Positions 15,521 through 23,288 of a stretch of DNA of 64,000 nt are shown here, in pieces. The notes below the pieces were generated by a model. That model ran no database searches and was not told the origin of the DNA. It saw only the letters and a list, made by a program, of their open reading frames with translations. Position 1 is the stretch's first letter. Each line of letters starts with the position of its first letter. The stretch lies in NCBI GenBank assembly GCA_963757605.1, contig CAVWSF010000005.1:62001-126000 (forward strand). The letters are read 5' to 3'. Origin of the DNA: JAICJC01 sp963757605 (GTDB lineage Bacteria; Actinomycetota; Thermoleophilia; Gaiellales; JAICJC01). Both the position numbers and the translations under genes were made by a program.

Positions 15521-16210
15521 TCACAACTTCGACCCGGCCCGGCGGCGCGACTGCTCCTCGCGCCAGCGCGCGACCTCGCCGTGGTCGCCGGACAGGAGCA
15601 CCGGCGGCACCGGCCAGCCGCGGAACTCCTCCGGCCGCGTGTAGTGCGGGTACTCGGGCCGGCCCTCGAGCGCCTCGGAGAAGGAGTCCTCGAGGTGGCT
15701 CTCGTCGCGCCCGAGCGCGCCCGGGAGCTTGCGGGTGACGGCGTCGAGGACGGCCATCGCCGCCACCTCGCCGCCCGAGAGCACGTACGGCCCGACCGAG
15801 ATCGCGTCGTTCGAGAGCTGGTCGTGCACACGCTGGTCGAAGCCCTCGTAGCGCCCGCACAGGAGCGTCAGGCGCTCGAGCGCGGCGAGCTCCGTCACGA
15901 CCTCGTCGCGGAGCTGGCGCCCGACCGGCGTCAGCACCGCCACCCGACGCTCGTGGAGGACGCGCTCGACGGGCGCGGCGTAGATGCCCTCGAGCGCGGC
16001 GCAGACGACGTCGACCCGGATCACCATCCCCGCTCCGCCGCCGTACGGGGCGTCGTCCACCTGCCGGTGCCGGCCGGGGGCGTGGTCGCGCAGATCGAGC
16101 ACGCGGAGGCGAAGCGAGCCCGCGTCGATCGCGTTTGCGATCGGGCGCGACCCGCGCATCCAGTCGAAGTGGCCCGGGAAGAGCGTGACGACGTCGAGCT
16201 CGAGCGTCAC
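15521..16210 (-). CDS. trmD: tRNA (guanine37-N1)-methyltransferase
   Basis: 229 residues. Methylates G37 of tRNAs reading CNN/CGG codons using SAM, preventing +1 frameshifting. Trefoil-knot SPOUT signatures are present: VVTLFPGHFDWM, YGGGAGMVIRVD, LLCGRYEGFDQRV and SVGPYVLSGGEVAAMAVLDAV. GTG start overlaps the rimM TGA, as usual for the rimM-trmD-rplS unit. Confidence 0.97.
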   Translation of the reverse strand: MTLELDVVTLFPGHFDWMRGSRPIANAIDAGSLRLRVLDLRDHAPGRHRQVDDAPYGGGAGMVIRVDVVCAALEGIYAAPVERVLHERRVAVLTPVGRQLRDEVVTELAALERLTLLCGRYEGFDQRVHDQLSNDAISVGPYVLSGGEVAAMAVLDAVTRKLPGALGRDESHLEDSFSEALEGRPEYPHYTRPEEFRGWPVPPVLLSGDHGEVARWREEQSRRRAGSKL

Positions 16211-16722
16211 AGGAAGTCCTCGCGGACGCCGACGACGCGCCCCGCCACGTCGACCAGCGTCACCACGTCGTCGACGAACGGCACGAACACCGGCTCGGAG
16301 CCCTCGCCCGCCCGCACCTCGAGGACGTCGTTCGAGGGGTAAGTCAGGACGTCGCTCACGGTGCCCAGCTCGCGGTCCCCCGCCCGCACCGTGCACCCGA
16401 TCAGGTCGACGTGGAAGTACTCGTCGCCCTCGGTGGCCGGGAGCGTTCCGGCCGCGACGGTGACCTCGCAGCCGCGCAGCGCCTCGGCGCCCTCGCGGTC
16501 GGCCGCCAGGTCGAGCCGCACGATCGGCCGCTCGACCGTTCCCTTGCGGCTCACGACCACGGCATGCCGGCCGTCCACCTCGAGCTCCGTACCGGGGCCG
16601 AGCGGCACCGCGCCGCCGTGCCCGTCGAGATGCACCGAGCCGTCCAGGCCGTGCGGACGGCCGACCCGGCCGACGACGATCCGGTCAGGGCGCCAGGGCG
16701 TGTCAGCCGGCGATCTCGACAT
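16207..16722 (-). CDS. rimM: 16S rRNA processing protein RimM
   Basis: 171 residues. Chaperone for 30S head assembly that binds S19. N-terminal beta-barrel starting IVVGRVGRPHGLDG and a C-terminal PRC-barrel (GTVSDVLTYPSNDVLEV, VFVPFVDDVV). The ATG at 16722 overlaps the upstream KH gene by 20 bases and gives the family length. Position between the KH gene and trmD is canonical. Confidence 0.94.
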   Translation of the reverse strand: MSRSPADTPWRPDRIVVGRVGRPHGLDGSVHLDGHGGAVPLGPGTELEVDGRHAVVVSRKGTVERPIVRLDLAADREGAEALRGCEVTVAAGTLPATEGDEYFHVDLIGCTVRAGDRELGTVSDVLTYPSNDVLEVRAGEGSEPVFVPFVDDVVTLVDVAGRVVGVREDFL

Positions 16723-16933
16723 GCACGCGGCGGCCGGTCCTGACCGCCGACGCCCGGACGACCGTCCGAAGCGCACGGGCCACGTTGCCCTGCTTGCCGA
16801 TCACCTTGCCGACGTCGTCCTCCGCAACGTGCAGCTCCAGGACCACGTCGGCCCCGGCGTCATGGCGCTCCACCCGGACGTCCTCCGGATGGTCGACGAG
16901 CTCGCGCGCGAGGTACGCGAGGAGCTCTTCCAT
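16703..16933 (-). CDS. khpA: KH-domain RNA-binding protein (KhpA/YlqC)
   Basis: 76 residues. A single KH domain with the GKVIGKQGNVARALR version of the GxxG loop. KhpA pairs with KhpB in other Gram-positives and binds many small and messenger RNAs. The ATG at 16933 gives MEELLAYLARELVDHPEDV, a typical start. It lies between rpsP and rimM as in most Firmicutes and Actinobacteria. Confidence 0.93.
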   Translation of the reverse strand: MEELLAYLARELVDHPEDVRVERHDAGADVVLELHVAEDDVGKVIGKQGNVARALRTVVRASAVRTGRRVHVEIAG

Positions 16934-16937
16934 ACCG

Positions 16938-17177
16938 CTAGACCCCGGCGATGGTGAGCAGCTTGCGCACGGTCTCGGTCGGCTGCGCGCCGCGCGAGAG
17001 CCACTCCCGCGCCCGCTCCGCGTCGATCTCGACGAGCGACGGCTGGGTCTGCGGGTTGTAGCGGCCGATCTCCTCGATCGTGCGGCCGTCGCGCGGGACG
17101 CGCGAGTCGGCGACGACGACCCGGTAGATCGGGTTCTTCTTGGAACCATGCCGCGCGAGGCGGATCTTGACTGACAC
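16938..17177 (-). CDS. rpsP: 30S ribosomal protein S16
   Basis: 79 residues: KIRLARHGSKKNPIYRVVVADSR, RDGRTIEEIGRYNP and WLSRGAQPT are diagnostic. GTG start (MSVKIRL) with GGAGG about 7 bases upstream. It heads the rpsP-khpA-rimM-trmD-rplS operon. ffh, which normally adjoins, is separated from it by about 1.6 kb carrying an ECF sigma gene and two duplicated genes. Confidence 0.97.
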   Translation of the reverse strand: MSVKIRLARHGSKKNPIYRVVVADSRVPRDGRTIEEIGRYNPQTQPSLVEIDAERAREWLSRGAQPTETVRKLLTIAGV

Positions 17178-17237
17178 TCGACCTCCGTCGGACGCTACGC
17201 GGCGGGAGTGTAGCCGGTGTGGTGGGCCAGGAACGCC

Positions 17238-17263
17238 GAAGGGCCGCCTGACGGCGGCCCTTC
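17238..17263 (-). terminator. Hairpin terminator after small membrane protein A
   Basis: GAAGGGCCGCC-TGAC-GGCGGCCCTTC, an 11-base perfect GC stem with a 4-base loop, 33 bases past the stop of the gene at 17296-17640. No U-tract, as is common in high-GC genomes. Nearly identical to the hairpin at 17738-17765. Confidence 0.7.
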
Positions 17264-17295
17264 GTTGCGAGGATCGGGCGTGAGCCCGAGGTCGA

Positions 17296-17640
17296 TCAGC
17301 GATTGCCGTAGTGATGCCCGTTGTTGCCGTTCTTGTGGTGCTTCGGGCCTTTCCCCGGCTTGCCGTACTGATCCTTGAACGGCGAGTGCGTGCTGTGCGA
17401 CGGGTTGAACGGGTTGAACCCGAACCCGAGGTTCGCATACCCCACGCCGCCGAACCCGCTCATCGCTACGAGCGTGCCCACGGTCAGCACGACGGCGAAG
17501 CCCGCGCGGCGCCCACTACCGGTGGGCGCTCTTCCGACCCTCCCGCAGATGGCGCTCTCGACATCCTCGCCGAGATGCGGCCGTTCGGAGCGCAGGGCCG
17601 CTTCGATCTGGCCGACCTCGTCGTGATCCGAGAATTCCAT
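17296..17640 (-). CDS. Tandemly duplicated small membrane protein A (ECF-associated)
   Basis: 114 residues, no family recognised. The N-terminus MEFSDHDEVGQIEAALRSER...SAICGRV is followed by one transmembrane helix (AVVLTVGTLVAMSGFGGVGYA), then an outside tail with HSPFKDQYGK and a Gly/His/Asn-rich end. It is closely related to the protein at 17800-18144, sharing start, helix and the HSPFKDQYGKG tail. The leader before the ATG, with a GGGGGAGG ribosome site, is also shared. Topology (short cytoplasmic helix-rich domain, one helix, small outer tail) and the sigma gene upstream fit an anti-sigma or sigma-dependent envelope protein; this is inference. Confidence 0.65.
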   Translation of the reverse strand: MEFSDHDEVGQIEAALRSERPHLGEDVESAICGRVGRAPTGSGRRAGFAVVLTVGTLVAMSGFGGVGYANLGFGFNPFNPSHSTHSPFKDQYGKPGKGPKHHKNGNNGHHYGNR

Positions 17641-17737
17641 CGTGCGCTGCCTCCCCCTCCGCTGGTCGTACCTGCACAGACGACTACGGGCGACGGGGCC
17701 AGAACCCTTACACGCCGTCCTCCATCTCCGAAACGCC

Positions 17738-17765
17738 GAAGGGCCGCCCGTACGGGCGGCCCTTC
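17738..17765 (-). terminator. Hairpin terminator after small membrane protein B
   Basis: GAAGGGCCGCCCG-TA-CGGGCGGCCCTTC-type perfect palindrome, 35 bases past the stop of the gene at 17800-18144. It is a duplicate of the hairpin at 17238-17263, and the sequence on its other side (GAGGATCGGGCG) is shared too. Confidence 0.7.
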
Positions 17766-17799
17766 TTGGCGAGGATCGGGCGACCGAGCCCGAGCGTGG

Positions 17800-18144
17800 T
17801 TAGTGGTGCTGATGAAGCAGCCAGTACAGCAGGTCCTGCAGAATGTGGCCGGGGTTTCCCGTCGGCCCCTTGCCGTACTGGTCCTTGAACGGCGAGTGGT
17901 GACTGCTGTGCAGCGGGTTCAGTTGGAACCCGAAGTTCGCATACCCCACGCCCCCGAACGCGCTCATGGCGCCGAGCGTGCCCACGCTCAGGACGACCGC
18001 CAGGCTCATCCGACGCCCACCGCCGGACCGCCTGTGACCGACCCTCCCGCAGATGGCACTCTCGAGCTCCCCGTCGATGCGTGGCCTCTCGGAGCGCAGG
18101 GCCGCTTCGATCTGGCCGAGCTCGTCGTGGTTCGAGAATTCCAT
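17800..18144 (-). CDS. Tandemly duplicated small membrane protein B (ECF-associated)
   Basis: 114 residues, paralogue of the protein at 17296-17640. Same N-terminal helix region (MEFSNHDELGQIEAALRSER), LESAICGRVG, one transmembrane helix (LAVVLSVGTLGAMSAFGGV) and HSPFKDQYGKG, but a different C-terminus (ILQDLLYWLLHQHH). Located 67 bases after the ECF sigma gene, with a strong GGGGGAGG ribosome site. The two copies have diverged mainly in their tails. No catalytic motif is seen. A role with the sigma factor is inferred from position only. Confidence 0.65.
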   Translation of the reverse strand: MEFSNHDELGQIEAALRSERPRIDGELESAICGRVGHRRSGGGRRMSLAVVLSVGTLGAMSAFGGVGYANFGFQLNPLHSSHHSPFKDQYGKGPTGNPGHILQDLLYWLLHQHH

Positions 18145-18211
18145 CGTGCGCTGCCTCCCCCTCCGCTGGTGGTACCTACGCTTAGAACTACGGGCGGAGC
18201 CCCGGAAACCC

Positions 18212-18754
18212 TTACAGGCCGTCTGCGGTCGACGGCATCGGCGGCCGCTGCGCGCGCGGCGCCGGGGCCGGCGTCTCGGACTCGAGCTCGGCCCGCAGCC
18301 GGCGCAGCGCCCGGTGAAGCGCCACCTCGACGGCGTTCGGACCGAGGTCGAGCAGCTCGCCGATCTGGGCGGCGGTGAGGTCGGCGCCGTAGCGGAGCGC
18401 GACGAGCTCGCGGTCGCGCTCGCCGAGCGTGGCGACGGCGGCCTGCATCGTGAGCCGGCTCACCGAGTCGTCCTCCAGCCGGCCCGGCGCGGCGGTGTCG
18501 GGCACCTCGGCGACGATGTCGCTTTCCTGGCCGGCCCGCTCGGCGATCACGCGCCGCGCGATCCCGGTGAGCCATGCGGCCGGCGTCCCCTTCGAGCCGT
18601 CGTAGGACTTGCGGTAGCGAAGCGCGCGGGCGAAGACCTCGCTCGTCACGTCCTCCGCATCCGGTCCAGCGCCGATCCGGTACGCCGCGTACGCGTAGAT
18701 GCTCCTGGTCAAGCGCTCAGGGTGCGCCAGGGGGTCGGGGGTGCGACGTCCCAC
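18212..18754 (-). CDS. ECF-type RNA polymerase sigma factor
   Basis: 180 residues. Region 2: SIYAYAAYRIGAGPDAEDVTSEVFARALRY, with the DAEDVTSEVF signature of ECF factors. Region 4: TLGERDRELVALRYGADLTAAQIGELLDLGPNAVEVALHRALRRLR. No region 3, no extra C-terminal domain, Pro-rich tail. GTG start. It is inserted between ffh and the rpsP operon with two paralogous one-helix proteins downstream, which may be its anti-sigma factors or targets; neither carries the H-x3-C-x2-C zinc motif. Confidence 0.92.
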   Translation of the reverse strand: MGRRTPDPLAHPERLTRSIYAYAAYRIGAGPDAEDVTSEVFARALRYRKSYDGSKGTPAAWLTGIARRVIAERAGQESDIVAEVPDTAAPGRLEDDSVSRLTMQAAVATLGERDRELVALRYGADLTAAQIGELLDLGPNAVEVALHRALRRLRAELESETPAPAPRAQRPPMPSTADGL

Positions 18755-18815
18755 CCTTTGAGGCTACGTGCGAGATGGCCGCTTGGGAAGGCTGAAAGCG
18801 GTCGCCCAGATCGTT

Positions 18816-20147
18816 TCAGCGCGTCCCCAACCCGGGGAATTGCGGCATCTTTCCCTTGCCGATCTGGCGCATCATCTTCTGGACCTGCTTGAACTGGCCG
18901 AGCAGCTGGTTCACCTGCTGGACGGACGAGCCGCTCCCCGCGGCGATGCGCTTGCGGCGGCTGCCGTCGATGATCCGCGGGTTTCGCCGCTCGGCGGCGG
19001 TCATCGAGAGGATGATCGCCTCGACCCGGTCCACCTGGCGCTCGTCGACCTTCAGGTTCTTCACCTGGCGCCCCACGCCGGGCAGCATGCCCAGGAGGCC
19101 CGCCATGCCCTGGCCGGCGGTCATCTTGCGCACCTGGCGGAGCTGGTCGAGGAAGTCGTCGAGCGTGAACTCGGCCTTCCGGAGCTTGGCCTCCATCTCC
19201 TTCGCGTCCTTCTCGGAGATCTGCTCCTGGGCCCGCTCGATCAGCGACATCACGTCGCCCATGCCGAGGATGCGCGAGGCCATGCGGTCGGGATGGAACG
19301 GCTCGAGCTGGTCGAGCTTCTCGCCGACCGACACGTACTTGATCGGCTTGCCGGTGACCGAGCGCACGGCCAGGGCGGCGCCGCCGCGGGCGTCGCCGTC
19401 CAGCTTCGTCAGGATCACGCCGTCGTAGTCGACCGCCTCGGCGAAGCGCTCGGCCACCGAGACGGCGTCCTGGCCCGTCATCGAGTCGAGGACGAGCAGC
19501 ACGTTGTGGGGCTTCACCGCGGCCTTGATCCGCACGAGCTCGGCCATCAGCTCCTCGTCGACGTGCAGGCGGCCGGCGGTGTCGACGATCACGACGTCGC
19601 GGCCCTGCGCGCGGGCCTGCTCGACGCCCCAGGCTGCAACCTCGACCGGGTCGGCGTCGACGCCCTGGTCGAACACGGGCACCTGGAGCGACTTGCCGAG
19701 CGTCTGGAGCTGCTGGACGGCCGCAGGCCGCTGCAGGTCGCACGCCACCATCGCCGGGCTGCGCTTCTGCTTGGCGAGCAGGCGCGCGAGCTTGCCGCAG
19801 GCCGTCGTCTTGCCCGAGCCCTGGAGGCCCGCCATGAGAATCACCGTCGGCGGGCGGCTCGCGAAGGAGAGCCCGGAGCCCGCCGTTCCCATGAGCTCGG
19901 TCAGCTCCTCGTGGACGATCTTCACCACCTGCTGGCCCGGGGTCAGGCTCTGCAGCACGTCGGCGCCGAGCGCGCGCTCCTTCACCGCCGCGACGAACTC
20001 GCGCACGACGCCGAAGTTGACGTCGGCCTCGAGCAGCGCCAGACGGATCTCGCGCATCGCGCGGTTGATGTCGTCCTCGCTCAGCCGGCCCTGGCCGCGG
20101 AGGCCGTCGAGGGTCGCGCCGAGCCGGTCGGACAGGGAGTCGAACAT
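18816..20147 (-). CDS. ffh: Signal recognition particle protein Ffh (SRP54)
   Basis: 443 residues. Binds signal sequences and SRP RNA and docks with FtsY. N domain, then G domain with GLQGSGKTTACGKLA, DTAGRLHVDEEL and TKLDGDARGGAAL, and a Met-rich M domain (GMAGLLGMLPGVGRQVK ... GSGSSVQQVNQLL, FKQVQKMMRQ). Full family length. Separated here from ftsY by two orphan genes. Confidence 0.97.
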   Translation of the reverse strand: MFDSLSDRLGATLDGLRGQGRLSEDDINRAMREIRLALLEADVNFGVVREFVAAVKERALGADVLQSLTPGQQVVKIVHEELTELMGTAGSGLSFASRPPTVILMAGLQGSGKTTACGKLARLLAKQKRSPAMVACDLQRPAAVQQLQTLGKSLQVPVFDQGVDADPVEVAAWGVEQARAQGRDVVIVDTAGRLHVDEELMAELVRIKAAVKPHNVLLVLDSMTGQDAVSVAERFAEAVDYDGVILTKLDGDARGGAALAVRSVTGKPIKYVSVGEKLDQLEPFHPDRMASRILGMGDVMSLIERAQEQISEKDAKEMEAKLRKAEFTLDDFLDQLRQVRKMTAGQGMAGLLGMLPGVGRQVKNLKVDERQVDRVEAIILSMTAAERRNPRIIDGSRRKRIAAGSGSSVQQVNQLLGQFKQVQKMMRQIGKGKMPQFPGLGTR

Positions 20148-20225
20148 CGATGAAGCGTACTAAGGCTCTGCGTACGAATGTCGCGCGGCTCGGAGGGGAT
20201 CGGTCCGGCGGGTCGGCGAGGAGCG

Positions 20226-20242
20226 TCGTGGCGGCGCCACGA
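20226..20242 (-). terminator. Hairpin after the lipoprotein gene
   Basis: TCGTGGCG-G-CGCCACGA, an 8-base inverted repeat starting 6 bases after the stop codon at 20248 and before ffh. Short loop and no U-tract, so termination is a reasonable guess only. Confidence 0.4.
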
Positions 20243-20247
20243 GCGTC

Positions 20248-21450
20248 TCAGCGGACGAATCGGAGGAGCACTGGGTAGCTTGTGCCGCTCGGGTTGGTCG
20301 CGGTCCCGGCGACGAGGGGTTCTTCGCTGGTGAGCGTCGAGATCGCGGTCAGAATCGTGCTGCCGCCGGTTGGCGGGGGGATGCCTTGCCACCGGCTCCC
20401 GTTCCAATGATCGACGCGTGCCTGGTAGCCATGCTCGCCGCTGGTATATCCGACCGCCCACACGTCGTTCGCGCCGCGGGCGGATACGGCCAGGAGCTCG
20501 CAGCATCGGCGGGTGGGGATGGCCGTCCACTGGACGCCGTTCCAGTGCAGGACGAGCGGCGTGATCGATCGGTGCGGGGAGGTCTGCTCGCCGACCACCC
20601 ATCCGTCGGTGTGTGACAGCATGACCGCGTCGTTCATTTGGAACCGGCGCCGGGTGTGGTGATAGACGTGTTCGGGGATGATCGCCCACGTGTGCCCGTC
20701 CCAGTGCTCTGTGACGATCCCGCTCGTGCGATGCATGCGGAGCGGATCGCCGGTTGCATATGCGCCGAACGCCCACGCGTCGTCGGATGATGCGGCGGCG
20801 ATGGCCGAAAGCTTGGTGCGTCCGCCGGGCACCGTGGGCGCCGGCACGCGCGCCCACCGCTGTCCGTCCCAGTGCTCGACCAGTGCGTGGCTGCCGCTCG
20901 TGGTGAATCCGGCTGCCGAAAGCCAGGCGTCGTTGGGTGTGAGCGGCGCCACGCGGCCGATCTCGGGGCCGTGCCGCCGCCCGGCGACCTTGCGGATGCT
21001 CCAGCGCTCGCCGTTCCAGTGCACCAGTCCGTCGGAGTCGGTGACGCCCCACACATCGCGCGGCGCGTGCGCGATCAGATTTGTGATCGCATCGTTTAGC
21101 GGCGGAAGCGAAGCGCGCCGCCAGAGATGCCCGTCCCAATGCAGCATCACATCGTGTTCGGGCGGCATCACCCACGTCTCGTCTGGGCCGGGCCGCGGAT
21201 CGCTCCAGCCAGGCCCGGTTCGCATCGCCACCCACACGTCTCCAGGGTTCACCGCCGCCATGCCCGTGATCTCCGCCGTAACCCCGACCCGCGGCAGCGC
21301 AACCGAGCGCCACCGACACGGTGCCGGGCACGAGAGCACGGGTCGCGAACCAACCGCGGGCGCCGGCCCCGGACCAGCGGCAGCGGAACACCCCGAGAAG
21401 CCGCTCACGGCCACCCCGACGATCATCACCCGAAGCAGCACCGAACCCAT
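20248..21450 (-). CDS. Secreted beta-propeller-like lipoprotein with HWxGxxW repeats
   Basis: 400 residues. Basic-hydrophobic signal (LLRVMIVGVAVSGFSGC) with a lipobox-type Cys near residue 20. The mature part has at least six repeats of roughly 50-60 residues, each ending in a (L/E)HW(D/N)GxxW strand and most containing NDVWAVG/DAWAFG/DVWGVT. This blade pattern is common in secreted actinobacterial proteins of unknown function. ATG at 21450 chosen over GTG at 21471 because it puts the basic residue directly before the hydrophobic core. Not part of the conserved ffh-ftsY neighbourhood elsewhere, so probably an insertion. Confidence 0.7.
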   Translation of the reverse strand: MGSVLLRVMIVGVAVSGFSGCSAAAGPGPAPAVGSRPVLSCPAPCRWRSVALPRVGVTAEITGMAAVNPGDVWVAMRTGPGWSDPRPGPDETWVMPPEHDVMLHWDGHLWRRASLPPLNDAITNLIAHAPRDVWGVTDSDGLVHWNGERWSIRKVAGRRHGPEIGRVAPLTPNDAWLSAAGFTTSGSHALVEHWDGQRWARVPAPTVPGGRTKLSAIAAASSDDAWAFGAYATGDPLRMHRTSGIVTEHWDGHTWAIIPEHVYHHTRRRFQMNDAVMLSHTDGWVVGEQTSPHRSITPLVLHWNGVQWTAIPTRRCCELLAVSARGANDVWAVGYTSGEHGYQARVDHWNGSRWQGIPPPTGGSTILTAISTLTSEEPLVAGTATNPSGTSYPVLLRFVR

Positions 21451-21521
21451 CACGTAGTACGACGCTCCCACCGAAGCGAAAGTTCACCCAGCGGCCGTCT
21501 CGGGAACCCGCGCGGCCGGCG

Positions 21522-22091
21522 TCAAAACGGTGGGTTCGGGTTGCGGCGACAGCGGGCGATGAACCGGGCCGCGGCGCCGATGTTCTTAGGCGCGTCGTGA
21601 GCGTCGAAGAACCATTCGACGGTGCGTGTCTGGTGGCCGTTGAGCCACATCACTCCCGGGTCCTGGACGATGTAGATCGGAAGCGGGATCTTTGCCCCGA
21701 TCTGCTTGCCCGAAGGGCGGAAGGCGTAGACATCGCACAGAACCGCCGTTGTGTCGCTGGTCGTGTTCGTCAGCACGGCCCTGAACCACGCTCGACGTCG
21801 TCCCTGTCGGCAGTCTTCCACGGCCGTCGGCCCGCCTCTTCCCCAACGCTTCAACTCCGATACACAGTCGGAGAGACTCGGTCGCGGAATCGGCTTCACG
21901 CTCGCTGCGACCGTCGGGCCGCCACTGCACGGGCCGGCGCCCGGCAGGCTACAAGCACCCTGCGGATGGGTGATCACGATCGCCACATACGCGGCGATGA
22001 CACCGGCCACGATCAAGGCCACCTGGCCACGGGAACGCTTCGTGTGCTCCATCCAGAGCGGATCCGGCCGCTGCTCGAAATCGTGACCCAC
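21522..22091 (-). CDS. Uncharacterised membrane-anchored secreted protein
   Basis: 189 residues (176 from the internal ATG at 22052). One N-terminal helix (VALIVAGVIAAYVAIVI), then an extracytoplasmic domain with several Cys (GACSLPGAGPCSGG, SDCVSELKRWG, EDCRQGRR, LCDVYAF, ARCRRN). The core WFRAVLTNTTSDTTAVLCDVYAF followed by a proline-rich strand reads like an immunoglobulin-like beta domain. No family is recognised. It lies next to the propeller lipoprotein in the same orientation, and both are absent from the usual ffh-ftsY context. Confidence 0.55.
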   Translation of the reverse strand: MGHDFEQRPDPLWMEHTKRSRGQVALIVAGVIAAYVAIVITHPQGACSLPGAGPCSGGPTVAASVKPIPRPSLSDCVSELKRWGRGGPTAVEDCRQGRRRAWFRAVLTNTTSDTTAVLCDVYAFRPSGKQIGAKIPLPIYIVQDPGVMWLNGHQTRTVEWFFDAHDAPKNIGAAARFIARCRRNPNPPF

Positions 22092-22242
22092 CTACCTGCC
22101 TTAGACGTGATCGGCAGGCGGATGGTTCGCGAGCTCGACGCTCGTGGGATCGCGGCGCACGACCCGGTCTACAGCTCGCCGCTATCGGCGGGCTGCTCGC
22201 GAGACCATGCCCTCCAACGTGTCGTCATTCGTACACAGACCC

Positions 22243-23232
22243 CTAAGAGTCGCTCGAGAAGAGCGCGCGGGCGAAGTCGCGGGCGTCGAACGGGCGCAGG
22301 TCCTCGATGCCCTCCCCCACGCCCACCAGCTTGACCGGGATCCCGAGCTCGTGCGCGATCGCGAGCACGATGCCGCCCTTGGCCGTGCCGTCGAGCTTCG
22401 TGAGCACGATCCCCGTTACGTCGACGGCCTCGGCGAAGAGGCGGGCCTGCTGGAGGCCGTTCTGGCCCGTCGTCGCGTCGATCGTGAGCAGCACCTCGTG
22501 CGGGGCGCCCTCGAGCCGCTGGGCGATCACGCGGTGGATCTTGCGCAGCTCCTCCATCAGATGGCTCTGGGTGTGCAGCCGGCCGGCGGTGTCGACGATC
22601 ACGACATCGCGGGAGCGGGCCTCCGCGGCGGCGACCGCGTCGAACGCCACGGCCGCCGGGTCGGCGCCCGACTGCGACCCGACGAAGTCGGCGCCGGCCC
22701 GCTCGGCCCACGTCTCGAGCTGCTCGCCGGCAGCGGCCCGGAAGGTGTCGGCGGCGCCGATCACGCACGTCCGGCCGGCCTCCCGCAGGTGCCAGGCGAT
22801 CTTCCCGATCGTCGTCGTCTTGCCCGTGCCGTTGACGCCGGTCACGAGAAGCACGGACGGCGCGTGCGAGACGTCGATCCGGGCGTCCGCCGGCGGGGCC
22901 ATCAGCTCGGCGATCACCTCCTGGAGCCGGGCCGTCAACTGCTCGGCGGTGGCGATCGTCCCGGCGCCGGCCTCGGCCTCGAGCCGCTCGACCACGGCCA
23001 CGGTCGCCGGGACGCCGCAGTCGGCCTGGATCAGGGCCTCCTCGAGCCGCTCCCACACCTCGTCGTCGGAGGGGTCGAGCACCGCGGCGGCGAGCTGCTG
23101 GGCCATCGCCCGGCGGCTGCGCGAGATCGAGTCGCGCAGGCGGCGGAAGAGGCCCGTGGGCTCCTCGGTCTCCACGGCCGCGCCCGGCTCGTCGTCGCCC
23201 GTCCGGAACATCTCCTGCCAGGTGCGCGTCAC
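22243..23232 (-). CDS. ftsY: SRP receptor GTPase FtsY
   Basis: 329 residues. Membrane-associated partner of Ffh. Short acidic N-terminal region, NG domain with GVNGTGKTTTIGKIA (P-loop), DTFRAAAGEQLETWAERAG, DTAGRLHTQSHLMEEL and TKLDGTAKGG, ending GEGIEDLRPFDARDFARALF. Stop TAG at 22243. Divergent from the plus-strand dehydrogenase gene; together with smc and rnc it belongs to the conserved rnc-smc-ftsY set, here interrupted by that gene. Confidence 0.97.
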   Translation of the reverse strand: MTRTWQEMFRTGDDEPGAAVETEEPTGLFRRLRDSISRSRRAMAQQLAAAVLDPSDDEVWERLEEALIQADCGVPATVAVVERLEAEAGAGTIATAEQLTARLQEVIAELMAPPADARIDVSHAPSVLLVTGVNGTGKTTTIGKIAWHLREAGRTCVIGAADTFRAAAGEQLETWAERAGADFVGSQSGADPAAVAFDAVAAAEARSRDVVIVDTAGRLHTQSHLMEELRKIHRVIAQRLEGAPHEVLLTIDATTGQNGLQQARLFAEAVDVTGIVLTKLDGTAKGGIVLAIAHELGIPVKLVGVGEGIEDLRPFDARDFARALFSSDS

Positions 23233-23288
23233 GGGCCGGGATCGTACCGGCGGCCCGCCGCCGGGAGACCGCCTGGTACGGTCGCCGG

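Noticed and set aside
22092..22242. Possible gene remnant between the 189-residue protein and ftsY
   Set aside because: A short plus-strand open stretch reads like coding sequence, but I cannot match it to any family and there is no ribosome site.
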